This document shows positions 1 to 8,359 of a stretch of 40,295 bases of DNA, piece after piece (the stretch's first letter is position 1; each line of letters starts with the position of its first letter). This DNA is from an uncultured Lachnospiraceae bacterium. Its GTDB lineage: Bacteria > Bacillota > Clostridia > Lachnospirales > Lachnospiraceae. Position numbers and translations under genes: made by a program. The notes beneath the pieces are model-generated. The model did no database searches, was not told where the DNA came from, and was given only the letters and a program-made list of their open reading frames with translations. The DNA is taken from contig CAJUAE010000013.1 of the NCBI GenBank assembly GCA_910583965.1, positions 13,742-54,036 of the forward strand, written 5' to 3'.

Positions 1-66
1 GAATACGAATCCGAAGAATATGAGGAGTCAGAAGAATACGAATCCGAAGAATATGAGGAGTATCAA
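1..66 (+). repeat. 33-nt tandem repeat coding Glu/Tyr-rich 11-mers
   Basis: Bases 1-33 and 34-66 are two units in frame; the first 27 bases of each are identical. They encode EYESEEYEE followed by SE or YQ. More copies may lie to the left of the window. Confidence 0.8.
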
Positions 67-3045
67 CCACAATACAATACAAAGGAACTCAATATTGATC
101 TGTATGAAGCGGAGGATTGTGCAGAGGATACAGAAAGCTATTATGAACATTCTGAGGAAGAAAACTACAACGAGGATGATTATGATGCGTCAGAGATCTA
201 TTATGACGAAGAAGATTATGATGAGGATTCTTTTGACACAGCATTTGGAGAGTATGATGACAGTTATGAAAATGATATCACGATGCTTGATTCCCAAGAA
301 GAATTAACTTTCTGGCAGAGAGTAAAACTGCGAATGCAACATCTGACAATCTTTGATGCGATTCTTGCATGTACAGGTGTTGTTGTGCTGGTGGCTGCGG
401 TTGTGATTTTCAGTATGGTTATTCAATCGAATCAGTTAGAGAAACAGATTGAAGCGCTGGCACCTTTAGGGGATGAATTAAAGAATTTGGGCGTCGTGGG
501 TGATGATGGTCTGCTTGCCATGTCAAATGCTGCACTCTCTGGCATGTTTGCAGAAGAAGAAGAAGAAGAAGAAACAAGTTCTGAGGAGATTTCTTCAATT
601 GAAGTGGTTGCAGAGCCAGAAACCGCAAAGGTGAATGTAAGTTTTGTTTCGGTGGAGAAGGATCTCAAAATACGATTTACAGATGCAAACACAGGAGAAC
701 TGATTACTGGAACCGTTTTTGAGGTGATATTGACAAATGCAAAAGGAAAACAGCTTGTGTTGAAAGATGATGATATGGATGGAATGATCTATGCGCAGAA
801 TATTAACGCAGGTGTGTTTGATGCAATTGTAACATCAACAGAAAAATATAAATTTCCAGAAATTGCACAACATGTTACCGTGAAGGATAAAGTTGAGTAC
901 GTTGTAATTAATGTGCAGGATGAGGTAAAGACAGAGAAGCAGATTAATGTAACGGCAGAGGATACGCAAAAGAATGATGCGGAAGCAGAAGCGGAAGTGC
1001 TCAAGGACACTGTGGAGTGGGTGGAATCTACCAAAACGCCAGTGAGTGGTTCAGAAAGTTATCTTCTTGTAGATAAAAATACGATTGCAGATCCGTCACA
1101 GGTTTCAAGGTTGGCGGCAAGAATGCTTTTTGATACATTGAACGTATCTTTAGACCAATCAGAGGCAGTATTGACGACAGGGGCTGTTCTTGACTTAAAA
1201 GGAACAAAATTTACAGATACACAAGAAGGAGACATTGAATATCAGTACACAACAGAATGGAAAAGTTCTGATGAGAGTGTTGCGTCTGTCAGCGATGGTA
1301 AGGTAACAGCAAAGGCGGAGGGAACAGCAGTTATTACATATACTGTTACTAAAAAGACCATTACAACGACGTATGAACCTAAGGAGCCTGTGGAGGAGAC
1401 TTTGGAAATTACGCTTGACGATTATCAGGAGCTTACTGACAAACAAAAGGAAAAGTGTACACCAATTAAGGATGATGCAGATCAGACAATTGGATATATC
1501 TATCAAAAAGTAACAGAACCGCAAAAGAAGACAGACGAGACAACAGAAAGCGCAAGCGCTGAGTGTAAGATAACTGTTGCGGCAGTTAAGATTGTATCGG
1601 GAAGTCTGGAAATTACAAAAAGTGCAGACAGTTGTGCTATTGGAGAGACATTGACTGTGAAACCGTCAAAACTTGTGTATAAGAAACAAGATGAAAGTAC
1701 AGAGACAATCACAGAAAATTTTCCTACGATTATATGGGAAAGTGGGGATACTTCGATCGCTACAGTTGACGCTAAGGGTGTTGTAACAGGTATTAAAGAG
1801 GGAAAAGTACAAATTATAGGAACTGTATCAGGGGTACAGGGGGCCGATGGAACAGAATTAAAAATTAACAGCACAGTGGAAATAAATATTACTGGTGGAA
1901 AAGTGCTGACAATTATGCTTGACCGCACAAAGGATGTGAATCTGGCAGTAGGAGAAACGACAACGCTTGTGGCAACAGTTTCTAATTATGAGGCGGACAC
2001 TAGTGTGATATGGGAGAGTTCTGACCCGAATGTAGCAACTGTTGATAAAAGTGGTATGGTTACTGCAATTGCCGAAGGAAGTGTTACGATCACCGCAACT
2101 ACAAAAGAAAATAGTGCAGATGGCAATCCAGTGAAAGCGACCTGTGTAGTTACAGTGAAGCCCAATACAACTGCTGACACTACAACAAAGCTGAAAGACA
2201 AAAATGGAAATCAAATCTATGTCAAAAATACAGATGGCAGTTACAGAGAAGCTGTCTATGCGGATTATTTTAGCAGTGAAGAATTTTATATTATATCACA
2301 GCCACAATATATCTACACTGGTTGGCAAACGATAGATGGAAAGACATATTATTTTGATAAAACTGGCAATGTTGTGACTGGAACCCAAATTATTCAAGGC
2401 GTGACATATAATTTTGGCGCCGATGGAGCGATTGCAACTTCGGTGAATGGTTCTACTTTTGGTATTGATGTATCTCGACACAACGGAAATATTGACTGGA
2501 ATGCAGTTAAGGCTTCAGGAGTAGATTATGTTATTATTCGTTGTGGATATAGAGGATCCGCTACAGGAGTATTAATCGAAGACCAGTCTTTTCGGACAAA
2601 CATTAAAGGCGCTACAGCAGCCGGACTGAAAGTTGGCGTGTATGTGTTCTCACAGGCAATCAATGAGGTTGAGGCAGTCAAAGAGGCATCATTGGCGGTG
2701 AGTCTTGTAAAAGGCTATAATCTTACTTATCCAATTTTTATTGATACAGAGTCAAGTGGTGGTAGAGCAGATAAAATTGATAGAGCAACACGGACCGCAG
2801 TTGTCAATGCTTTTTGTCAGACGGTTGCAAGTGCTGGATATAAGCCGGGAATCTATGCATCAAAAACATGGTTTGAGGACAAACTAAATATGGGCGCAAT
2901 CGGAAATTATAAGATTTGGCTTGCGCAGTATTCTACTGCGCCTACCTATAACGGCAGATATGATATGTGGCAGTATTCATGCAAAGGTAAGATTAGCGGA
3001 ATCAGTACCAAAGTAGATTTAAACTACAGCTACTTAGGGTATTAG
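1..3045 (+). CDS. Membrane-anchored GH25 muramidase with acidic cytoplasmic tail, Big_2 and wall-binding repeats (5' partial)
   Basis: The frame is open from base 1 with no stop, so the start lies off the left edge; the ATG at 283 is internal and has no good ribosome site. Order of parts: a Glu/Tyr/Asp-rich tail (bases 1-300) that begins with an 11-residue tandem repeat; one membrane segment (about 352-424); a Glu-run spacer; a prealbumin/Cna-B-like beta domain (about 630-940); about three Big_2 (bacterial Ig-like) domains (about 1150-2160); a glucan/choline-binding type repeat with GW and YYF motifs (2308-2435); and a C-terminal GH25 domain (2455-3042). Both acidic GH25 motifs are intact (GIDVS with Asp at 2467; FIDTE at 2737-2751). 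Known for the family: GH25 cleaves the beta-1,4 MurNAc-GlcNAc bond. Inferred topology: acidic tail inside, catalytic domain in the wall. It precedes rfbB and resembles the 5317-6624 protein. Confidence 0.88.
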   Translation, partial: EYESEEYEESEEYESEEYEEYQPQYNTKELNIDLYEAEDCAEDTESYYEHSEEENYNEDDYDASEIYYDEEDYDEDSFDTAFGEYDDSYENDITMLDSQEELTFWQRVKLRMQHLTIFDAILACTGVVVLVAAVVIFSMVIQSNQLEKQIEALAPLGDELKNLGVVGDDGLLAMSNAALSGMFAEEEEEEETSSEEISSIEVVAEPETAKVNVSFVSVEKDLKIRFTDANTGELITGTVFEVILTNAKGKQLVLKDDDMDGMIYAQNINAGVFDAIVTSTEKYKFPEIAQHVTVKDKVEYVVINVQDEVKTEKQINVTAEDTQKNDAEAEAEVLKDTVEWVESTKTPVSGSESYLLVDKNTIADPSQVSRLAARMLFDTLNVSLDQSEAVLTTGAVLDLKGTKFTDTQEGDIEYQYTTEWKSSDESVASVSDGKVTAKAEGTAVITYTVTKKTITTTYEPKEPVEETLEITLDDYQELTDKQKEKCTPIKDDADQTIGYIYQKVTEPQKKTDETTESASAECKITVAAVKIVSGSLEITKSADSCAIGETLTVKPSKLVYKKQDESTETITENFPTIIWESGDTSIATVDAKGVVTGIKEGKVQIIGTVSGVQGADGTELKINSTVEINITGGKVLTIMLDRTKDVNLAVGETTTLVATVSNYEADTSVIWESSDPNVATVDKSGMVTAIAEGSVTITATTKENSADGNPVKATCVVTVKPNTTADTTTKLKDKNGNQIYVKNTDGSYREAVYADYFSSEEFYIISQPQYIYTGWQTIDGKTYYFDKTGNVVTGTQIIQGVTYNFGADGAIATSVNGSTFGIDVSRHNGNIDWNAVKASGVDYVIIRCGYRGSATGVLIEDQSFRTNIKGATAAGLKVGVYVFSQAINEVEAVKEASLAVSLVKGYNLTYPIFIDTESSGGRADKIDRATRTAVVNAFCQTVASAGYKPGIYASKTWFEDKLNMGAIGNYKIWLAQYSTAPTYNGRYDMWQYSCKGKISGISTKVDLNYSYLGY

Positions 3046-3047
3046 GC

Positions 3048-3076
3048 TTGCATTATTTCCAATTTTAGGATAAAAT
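3048..3076 (+). promoter_or_regulatory. Candidate sigma-A promoter for rfbB
   Basis: TTGCAT (3048-3053) and TAAAAT (3071-3076) are separated by exactly 17 bases, with the rfbB start about 34 bases further on. The site lies just after the upstream gene's stop. Sequence match only; no start-site data. Confidence 0.5.
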
Positions 3077-3109
3077 AGCAAGAAAGATGATTACGGAGGT
3101 AAATTTTTG

Positions 3110-4186
3110 ATGAGAACTTATTTGGTGACTGGCGGTGCGGGATTTATTGGATCAAACTACATTCATTATATGTTTCGGAAGTATGATAATGCGATTCGGA
3201 TTATCAATGTGGATGCGCTGACTTATGCCGGAAATCTTGAGAATTTGAAAGAGATTGAGAATAGAGAAAACTATACATTTATCAAGGCAGATATTACAGA
3301 TAAAGAAGCAATTGCAAAAATATTTGCGGAAAATGATATTGATAGAGTAGTTCATTTTGCAGCGGAGAGTCACGTGGACAGAAGTATTAAAAACCCGGAA
3401 ATATTTGTACAAACAAATGTTCTTGGAACCGCAGTGATGCTCAATTGTGCAAAAGCGGCGTGGGAGCGTCCAGATGGCAGTTTCCAGGAAGGAAAGAAAT
3501 TCTTACATGTTTCTACAGACGAGGTTTATGGTTCTCTAGAAGAAGATGGCGAATATTTTTATGAGACAACCCCATATGCGCCGCACAGTCCCTATTCTGC
3601 GAGCAAAGCAGCTTCGGACATGCTTGTGCGTTCCTATATGGACACTTATCAATTTCCGGCGAACATTACAAATTGTTCTAATAATTATGGACCTTATCAG
3701 TTTCCAGAGAAATTTATTCCACTTGTCATAAACAATGCGCTTCAGGGAAAAAATCTTCCAGTGTATGGAGATGGCAAAAACGTGCGTGATTGGCTTTATG
3801 TTGAGGACCATGCCAAGGCGATTGATATGGTGCAAGAGCAGGGCAAGTTATTTGAAACTTATAATATTGGCGGACACAATGAAAAGCAAAATATAGAGAT
3901 TATCCATATTATTCTTGAGACATTGCAGGAGCAGCTTGCGGATGATGACCCACGCAAGAAATTTGTATCAAAAGATCTAATCACTTATGTGGAGGACAGA
4001 AAAGGACATGACAGACGCTATGCGATTGCGCCAGATAAGATTAAGGCGGAGATTGGATGGGAGCCTGAGACAATGTTTAAGGATGGTATCCGCCAGACAA
4101 TCAAGTGGTACTTTGAGCATGCGGATTGGATGAAAAATGCGACAAGTGGCGATTATCAAAAATATTATCAAGAGATGTACAAGTAA
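3110..4186 (+). CDS. rfbB: dTDP-glucose 4,6-dehydratase
   Basis: Second step of dTDP-L-rhamnose synthesis: it converts dTDP-glucose to dTDP-4-keto-6-deoxyglucose using bound NAD. This is a 358-residue extended SDR protein, the normal length. It shows the Rossmann motif TGGAGFIG at residues 7-14, the catalytic T-D-E triplet at 136-138 and the YxxxK pair at Y162/K166. I chose the ATG at 3110, 10 bases after GGAGG (3095-3099); a TTG at 3107 in the same frame is possible and adds one residue. rfbA and rfbC follow but are separated by other elements. It could in principle act on another NDP-sugar, but the neighbours favour dTDP-glucose. Confidence 0.96.
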   Translation: MRTYLVTGGAGFIGSNYIHYMFRKYDNAIRIINVDALTYAGNLENLKEIENRENYTFIKADITDKEAIAKIFAENDIDRVVHFAAESHVDRSIKNPEIFVQTNVLGTAVMLNCAKAAWERPDGSFQEGKKFLHVSTDEVYGSLEEDGEYFYETTPYAPHSPYSASKAASDMLVRSYMDTYQFPANITNCSNNYGPYQFPEKFIPLVINNALQGKNLPVYGDGKNVRDWLYVEDHAKAIDMVQEQGKLFETYNIGGHNEKQNIEIIHIILETLQEQLADDDPRKKFVSKDLITYVEDRKGHDRRYAIAPDKIKAEIGWEPETMFKDGIRQTIKWYFEHADWMKNATSGDYQKYYQEMYK

Positions 4187-4200
4187 ACTTATATAGCGGA

Positions 4201-4375
4201 GGAACAGTTTAGTCTTGAGGCTTTGTATTAGTTGCAAAGCCCGTGAAATAGCTATGAGGTTGAAGGGCATCAAGCTACATTCTGTGGATTGATGCTTGTA
4301 GCAGGAAGTCAAAGACGGAACTGTTACTGGGCAGAATACAGGGAACGTTGATACCGATAGGTATGGCGTTCCCGC
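4201..4375 (+). ncRNA. Candidate structured RNA between rfbB and rfbA (unidentified)
   Basis: Non-coding stretch with several nested complementary segments. AACAGTT (4203-4209) can pair with AACTGTT (4319-4325) to close the outer helix, continued by 4212-4218 with 4309-4316. Inside, GGCTTTG (4219-4225) pairs with CAAAGCC (4235-4241). GCATCAA (4267-4273) pairs with TTGATGC (4289-4295), while GCTAC (4274-4278) pairs with GTAGC (4298-4302), which interlock as a pseudoknot. A final hairpin has GGGAACG (4341-4347) with CGTTCCC (4367-4373) and an inner ATACC/GGTAT helix. I do not recognise a named family. It may be a self-standing RNA, a leader for rfbA, or a relic of an IS200/IS605-type element, whose transposon RNAs are also knotted. 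Confidence 0.4.
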
Positions 4376-4384
4376 TTTGGCGTA

Positions 4385-4433
4385 AAATAGACTTTTGAGA
4401 ACGTTTACTTTTTGAGATTTCGAGAGTCTATTT
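4385..4433 (+). promoter_or_regulatory. Long hairpin just upstream of rfbA
   Basis: AAATAGACT (4385-4393) is perfectly complementary to AGTCTATTT (4425-4433), with a 31-base AT-rich interval. It ends nine bases before the rfbA ribosome site GGAGG (4443-4447). It could be a regulatory leader or an element boundary; there is no U-tract that would make it a clear terminator. Confidence 0.4.
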
Positions 4434-4457
4434 CGTGATGTAGGAGGTATCTTAACT

Positions 4458-5327
4458 ATGAAAGGAATAATATTAGCAGGGGGTTCTGGCACAAGACTCT
4501 ACCCTTTGACAAAGGCGATTTCAAAACAGATTATGCCAGTTTATGATAAACCAATGATTTATTACCCACTGTCAACGCTGATGCTTGCGGGAATTCGCGA
4601 TATTTTAATTATCTCGACACCGCGGGATCTTCCAGTGTTTCAGGAACTGTTTGGAACAGGCGAACAGCTTGGACTTCGTATGGAGTATGCAGTCCAAGAA
4701 CAGCCGCGAGGACTTGCGGATGCGTTTATTATCGGGGCTGATTTTATTGGGGAAGATTCTGTGGCGCTAGTTTTAGGAGATAATATTTTTTATGGACAAA
4801 GCTTTTCTAAATTGTTACAGCGCGTTGCAGCAAAAAAGAGTGGTGCGACTATTTTTGGTTATTATGTGCGTGATCCACGAGAGTATGGCGTAGTGGAGTT
4901 TGACGAGAATGGAAAGGCCATTTCAATTGAAGAAAAGCCAGAGAAACCAAGAAGTAACTATGCGGTGCCAGGACTTTACTTTTATGACAATGATGTTGTG
5001 GAGATTGCTAGAAATGTGAAGCCATCTGTGCGCGGGGAAATTGAGATTACAAGTATCAATAATGAATATCTAAAGCGCGGAACATTGACGGTGGAGACAA
5101 TGGGACGTGGCTTTGCGTGGCTTGATACAGGAAATCATGATTCTTTGCTTGATGCGGCAGATTTTGTTTGTGCGTTTCAAAAACGACAAGGACTTTATAT
5201 TTCTTGTATTGAGGAGATTGCTTATAAGAGAGGTTTTATTACCAAAGAACAGCTTTTGCAGCTTGCACAACCACTGATGAAGACAGATTATGGAAAGTAT
5301 CTTGTAGAGGTTGCAAATGGACTCTAA
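4458..5327 (+). CDS. rfbA: Glucose-1-phosphate thymidylyltransferase
   Basis: First step of dTDP-L-rhamnose synthesis: dTTP plus glucose-1-phosphate gives dTDP-glucose and pyrophosphate. The 289-residue length is standard. The N-terminal nucleotide-binding signature GGSGTRLYPLT (residues 8-18) is intact and followed by the KQIMPVYDKP segment typical of RmlA. The ATG at 4458 follows GGAGG at 4443-4447. The unusual point is its separation from rfbB by about 270 bases of structured non-coding DNA. Its last 11 bases overlap the next gene, suggesting translational coupling. Confidence 0.97.
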   Translation: MKGIILAGGSGTRLYPLTKAISKQIMPVYDKPMIYYPLSTLMLAGIRDILIISTPRDLPVFQELFGTGEQLGLRMEYAVQEQPRGLADAFIIGADFIGEDSVALVLGDNIFYGQSFSKLLQRVAAKKSGATIFGYYVRDPREYGVVEFDENGKAISIEEKPEKPRSNYAVPGLYFYDNDVVEIARNVKPSVRGEIEITSINNEYLKRGTLTVETMGRGFAWLDTGNHDSLLDAADFVCAFQKRQGLYISCIEEIAYKRGFITKEQLLQLAQPLMKTDYGKYLVEVANGL

Positions 5328-6624
5328 GGGAAAAAGAATTGGGATACTGTTGGTGCTGTGCGCTTTGCTGCTTGCTATGGCAGCAGTGGTGCTGGTTAAT
5401 TACAATAAACTTGTAGGAAATAGTTCTGACACAGTTTCTAACAGCAGTACAGACAGTAATACCAAACAAATTATAGAAGAAGACGGAAAGGTACATGGTG
5501 CAGACTTGTCGGCATTTATGAGAGACAATGACTTTTTTGATGTTGAGATGCCCAAGAACTCGAATCAAACTACATATGATGAGGTGGACGAAAACGGTGA
5601 GACAGTACGAAATCTAACGCTTCTGGCAAGCTCTGTAGAGCGCGATATCAGAGTTAAGATTATTGATGATAAAGGAGAGACTGTAATAGGACAGCGATTT
5701 TCTGTGGAGGTTGCAGAGACAGGGGTATATATTGACGAGGATAAAGATGGTATTATTCAAATACCAGATATAAAACCTGGAGAGTACAAGGTTTCTCTGG
5801 AGGAACAGGCAGGATTTAAGGTGCCTGCTGCACCTGTAAGTGTTCGCGTTCGCTCGATGGTGTCTTATACAGTGATTGATGATATAGAGTATTTTGTGCA
5901 CTCAGAGGCAGAGGTTGATATCTTAAAGGAGGACACAAAAGAAAAGAAGATTGACAGTGAGGATGAGGACGATACACAATATAAAGCGCTGCTGGATGTG
6001 GAAGAAGAACAGGGAAATGCAGTTCAGCTAGGAATTGATGTGTCAAAGTGGAATGGTGAGATTGACTGGGAAGTTGTGAAGGCTGAAGGGGTTGATTTTG
6101 CAATCATTCGATGCGGATACAGAGGTTCTTCTTCTGGATGGCTCATTGAGGATCCGTTTTTTTATCGGAACTTGACAGAGGCAAAAAAAGCAGGGATTAA
6201 GGTTGGATTGTACTTTTTTACACAGGCGACAAATCAGGTCGAGGCAGTTGAGGAGGCTAGTATGGTTGTGACGCTTTTAGGAGAGACAACACTAGAGTAT
6301 CCAGTGTTTATCGATGTAGAAGGGGCTGGCGGAAATGGCAGGGCGGACAATCTGGATGCTGCGACAAGAACTGCGGTGGTCAATGCATTTTGCCAGACGA
6401 TTCAGAATGCAGGACTTGATGCAGGCGTATACTCAAGCCGAAACTGGTATTACAATAATCTCAATGTTGCGGAGATGACTGCGCCAAACATTTGGCTCGC
6501 AGAGTATAGACAGACACCTTTGTATGAGGGACGTTATGATATGTGGCAGTATACTTCAAGTGGTGCGGTTGCTGGGATAGAAGGAAGAGTGGATTTGAAT
6601 ATTAGCTATCTAGGTGTAAACTAA
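5317..6624 (+). CDS. Membrane-anchored GH25 muramidase, short form
   Basis: A 435-residue protein. I chose the ATG at 5317 because AGAGG ends at 5310, six bases upstream; a TTG at 5311 would abut that site. A basic N-terminus and one hydrophobic helix (about residues 7-27) anchor it. A prealbumin-like beta domain follows (about 105-205), then an acidic linker, then a GH25 domain (236-432) with GIDVS (D241) and FIDVE (D333, E335). It lacks the Big_2 and wall-binding repeats of the 1-3045 protein, but the GH25 and beta domains are clearly related. It sits inside the rhamnose gene set, overlapping rfbA. A role in local peptidoglycan cutting during polymer attachment or export is inference. Confidence 0.9.
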   Translation: MDSKGKRIGILLVLCALLLAMAAVVLVNYNKLVGNSSDTVSNSSTDSNTKQIIEEDGKVHGADLSAFMRDNDFFDVEMPKNSNQTTYDEVDENGETVRNLTLLASSVERDIRVKIIDDKGETVIGQRFSVEVAETGVYIDEDKDGIIQIPDIKPGEYKVSLEEQAGFKVPAAPVSVRVRSMVSYTVIDDIEYFVHSEAEVDILKEDTKEKKIDSEDEDDTQYKALLDVEEEQGNAVQLGIDVSKWNGEIDWEVVKAEGVDFAIIRCGYRGSSSGWLIEDPFFYRNLTEAKKAGIKVGLYFFTQATNQVEAVEEASMVVTLLGETTLEYPVFIDVEGAGGNGRADNLDAATRTAVVNAFCQTIQNAGLDAGVYSSRNWYYNNLNVAEMTAPNIWLAEYRQTPLYEGRYDMWQYTSSGAVAGIEGRVDLNISYLGVN

Positions 6625-6781
6625 ATTGCACTGATGGTCAAAATACTAACCGTTCAATATAAAATGATGTACAAAGCCGCATAAAAAATATGCCATTTGT
6701 GGTTGACATGATACGACAGCAGACTTCATCGGTCGTGCGTATCTAATACGTAAGTATGTATAGAAAGGAAAACGAACAATC

Positions 6782-7348
6782 ATGGGAAAAATTACAGTAG
6801 AGGAATGTGTTGCAGACGGGATGGTCATAGAAGGGCTTAAGGTGATTACACCGCAGGTTTTTGGCGACAACAGAGGATATTTTATGGAAACCTATAACTA
6901 TAATGATTTTAAAGAGGCTGGTATTGATCAAGTTTTTGTGCAGGACAACCAGTCTGCTTCAAGAAAGGGTGTGCTTCGAGGACTGCATTTTCAGAAAGCG
7001 TTTCCGCAGGATAAGCTTGTTCGTGCTGTCAGAGGTGCAGTGTTTGATGTTGTAGTTGATTTGCGGGAAGGCTCAAAAACCTTTGGAAAATGGTATGGGG
7101 TCTACTTGTCAGAGGAGAATAAGAAACAGTTTTTTGTTCCAAAGAATTTTGCGCATGGTTTTTTGGTACTTTCTGATTATGCAGAGTTTTGCTATAAATG
7201 TACTGATTTTTATCACCCAAATGATGAAGGAGGGCTTTTGTGGAATGATCCAGAGATTGGAATTCAATGGCCAATTCCAGAAGGAATGGAGCTGGTAATT
7301 TTGGAGAGAGACCAGAATTGGGGTGGCATAAAGGAATTTAAGCGATGA
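6782..7348 (+). CDS. rfbC: dTDP-4-dehydrorhamnose 3,5-epimerase
   Basis: Third step of dTDP-L-rhamnose synthesis: it epimerises C3 and C5 of dTDP-4-keto-6-deoxyglucose. It is a 188-residue cupin-fold protein with RGLHF (catalytic base His69), Lys78, the FVPKNFAHGF segment (118-127) and Tyr138, all as expected for RmlC. An AAAGGAAAA ribosome site precedes the ATG. Its last four bases overlap the ABC permease start (ATGA). The reductase RfbD, needed to finish dTDP-L-rhamnose, is not in the window. Confidence 0.95.
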   Translation: MGKITVEECVADGMVIEGLKVITPQVFGDNRGYFMETYNYNDFKEAGIDQVFVQDNQSASRKGVLRGLHFQKAFPQDKLVRAVRGAVFDVVVDLREGSKTFGKWYGVYLSEENKKQFFVPKNFAHGFLVLSDYAEFCYKCTDFYHPNDEGGLLWNDPEIGIQWPIPEGMELVILERDQNWGGIKEFKR

Positions 7349-8346
7349 GAAAAGGATTATCCAAAACCACTGTCAAATTGTATGTGACACTTGCGGCCGC
7401 AATTCTTGCGGCTGTGATTTTAATCCATCATAATCCACTGGCAGATCCACAGGAAGAACTGATTAAAAAGGTGCTCGCCTGTCTGATTATCGTCGGAGCG
7501 ATAGGGATTTTTTATTGGTTTTATGACAGGCTGATAACACTTCCTGTAGAGTTGTGGCAGTCGCGGAAACTAATCTGGAAACTTGCAAAAAATGATTTTA
7601 AAAATCGTTATGCGGGGTCGTATCTAGGACGTGTATGGGCGTTTACACAGCCTGTAGTCACAGTGCTTTTGTACTGGTTTGTATTTGGACACATTATGGG
7701 ACAAGACAAGAAAGAGATCCTTAATGTTGGTGTGGAGGCGCCTTATGTGTTGTGGCTCACAGCAGGGCTTGTGCCGTGGTTTTATTTTAGTGAGGCGATT
7801 AACAATGGTACGACTTCGCTTTTGGAGTACAGTTATCTTGTCAAGAAGGTTGTATTTAAAATTAGCATTATTCCGATTGTAAAGTTGATTGCAGCATCAT
7901 TTGTTCATCTGTTTTTTGTTGCATTTATGTTGCTTGTGTATTTTGTGTATGGATATACGCCATCCTTCTACTTGTTGCAACTTTTATACTACTCTTTCTG
8001 TATGTTTATGTTTGTGTTGGCGCTGAGTTATTCGACCTGTGCAATTGTTATTTTTTTCCGCGATTTGACACAGATTATCAATATTTTGTTGCAGGTTGGT
8101 ATGTGGGCGACACCGATTCTGTGGAATATTTCCTTGCTGGATAACAGCCCTATTCTACAGAAGATTATGAAGATCAATCCAGTATTTTATATTGTGAATG
8201 GCTATCGAGATGCAATGTTTGCAGAGAAGTGGTTCTGGCAAGACTTTTATTCGACAGCTTACTTTTGGATTGTGACAGTGGTCTTTTTTGGCATTGGAGC
8301 GCTGATATTCCGAAGATTGAAAGTACACTTTGCGGATGTACTTTAG
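7345..8346 (+). CDS. ABC-2 type polysaccharide export permease
   Basis: Transmembrane half of a TagG/Wzm/RgpC-type exporter that moves a lipid-linked polymer out of the cytoplasm. It has 333 residues. The core is typical: an amphipathic WKLAKNDFKNRYAGSYLG segment (about 77-94), then about six membrane helices. Ahead of the core are two extra hydrophobic helices (about 10-27 and 42-62), making it longer than the usual ~260-residue family member. It overlaps rfbC by four bases and is followed after 13 bases by the ATPase. No gene name is given because Wzm, TagG and RgpC cannot be told apart here. Confidence 0.9.
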   Translation: MRKGLSKTTVKLYVTLAAAILAAVILIHHNPLADPQEELIKKVLACLIIVGAIGIFYWFYDRLITLPVELWQSRKLIWKLAKNDFKNRYAGSYLGRVWAFTQPVVTVLLYWFVFGHIMGQDKKEILNVGVEAPYVLWLTAGLVPWFYFSEAINNGTTSLLEYSYLVKKVVFKISIIPIVKLIAASFVHLFFVAFMLLVYFVYGYTPSFYLLQLLYYSFCMFMFVLALSYSTCAIVIFFRDLTQIINILLQVGMWATPILWNISLLDNSPILQKIMKINPVFYIVNGYRDAMFAEKWFWQDFYSTAYFWIVTVVFFGIGALIFRRLKVHFADVL

Positions 8347-8359
8347 GTGAGGGAGAGAT

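Noticed and set aside
1..66. Direct repeats as a possible CRISPR
   Set aside because: The 33-nt units are directly adjacent with no spacers and are in frame, so they are protein repeats.
283..285. ATG as the start of the muramidase gene
   Set aside because: The same frame is open back to base 1 with a coherent acidic protein, and no ribosome site precedes 283.
20..307. A basic open frame (Met/Ile/Lys-rich) in another frame over the left edge
   Set aside because: It is the shifted reading of the Glu/Tyr repeat; the real frame is the one continuous with the muramidase.
4201..4375. Group II intron or tRNA-like element
   Set aside because: No domain V signature, no reverse transcriptase frame and no acceptor or anticodon pattern.
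6703..6731. TTGACA as a -35 box ahead of rfbC
   Set aside because: At 17 bases downstream there is only TCATCG, not a usable -10 box. The 157-base gap (6625-6781) otherwise shows only weak, imperfect stems.
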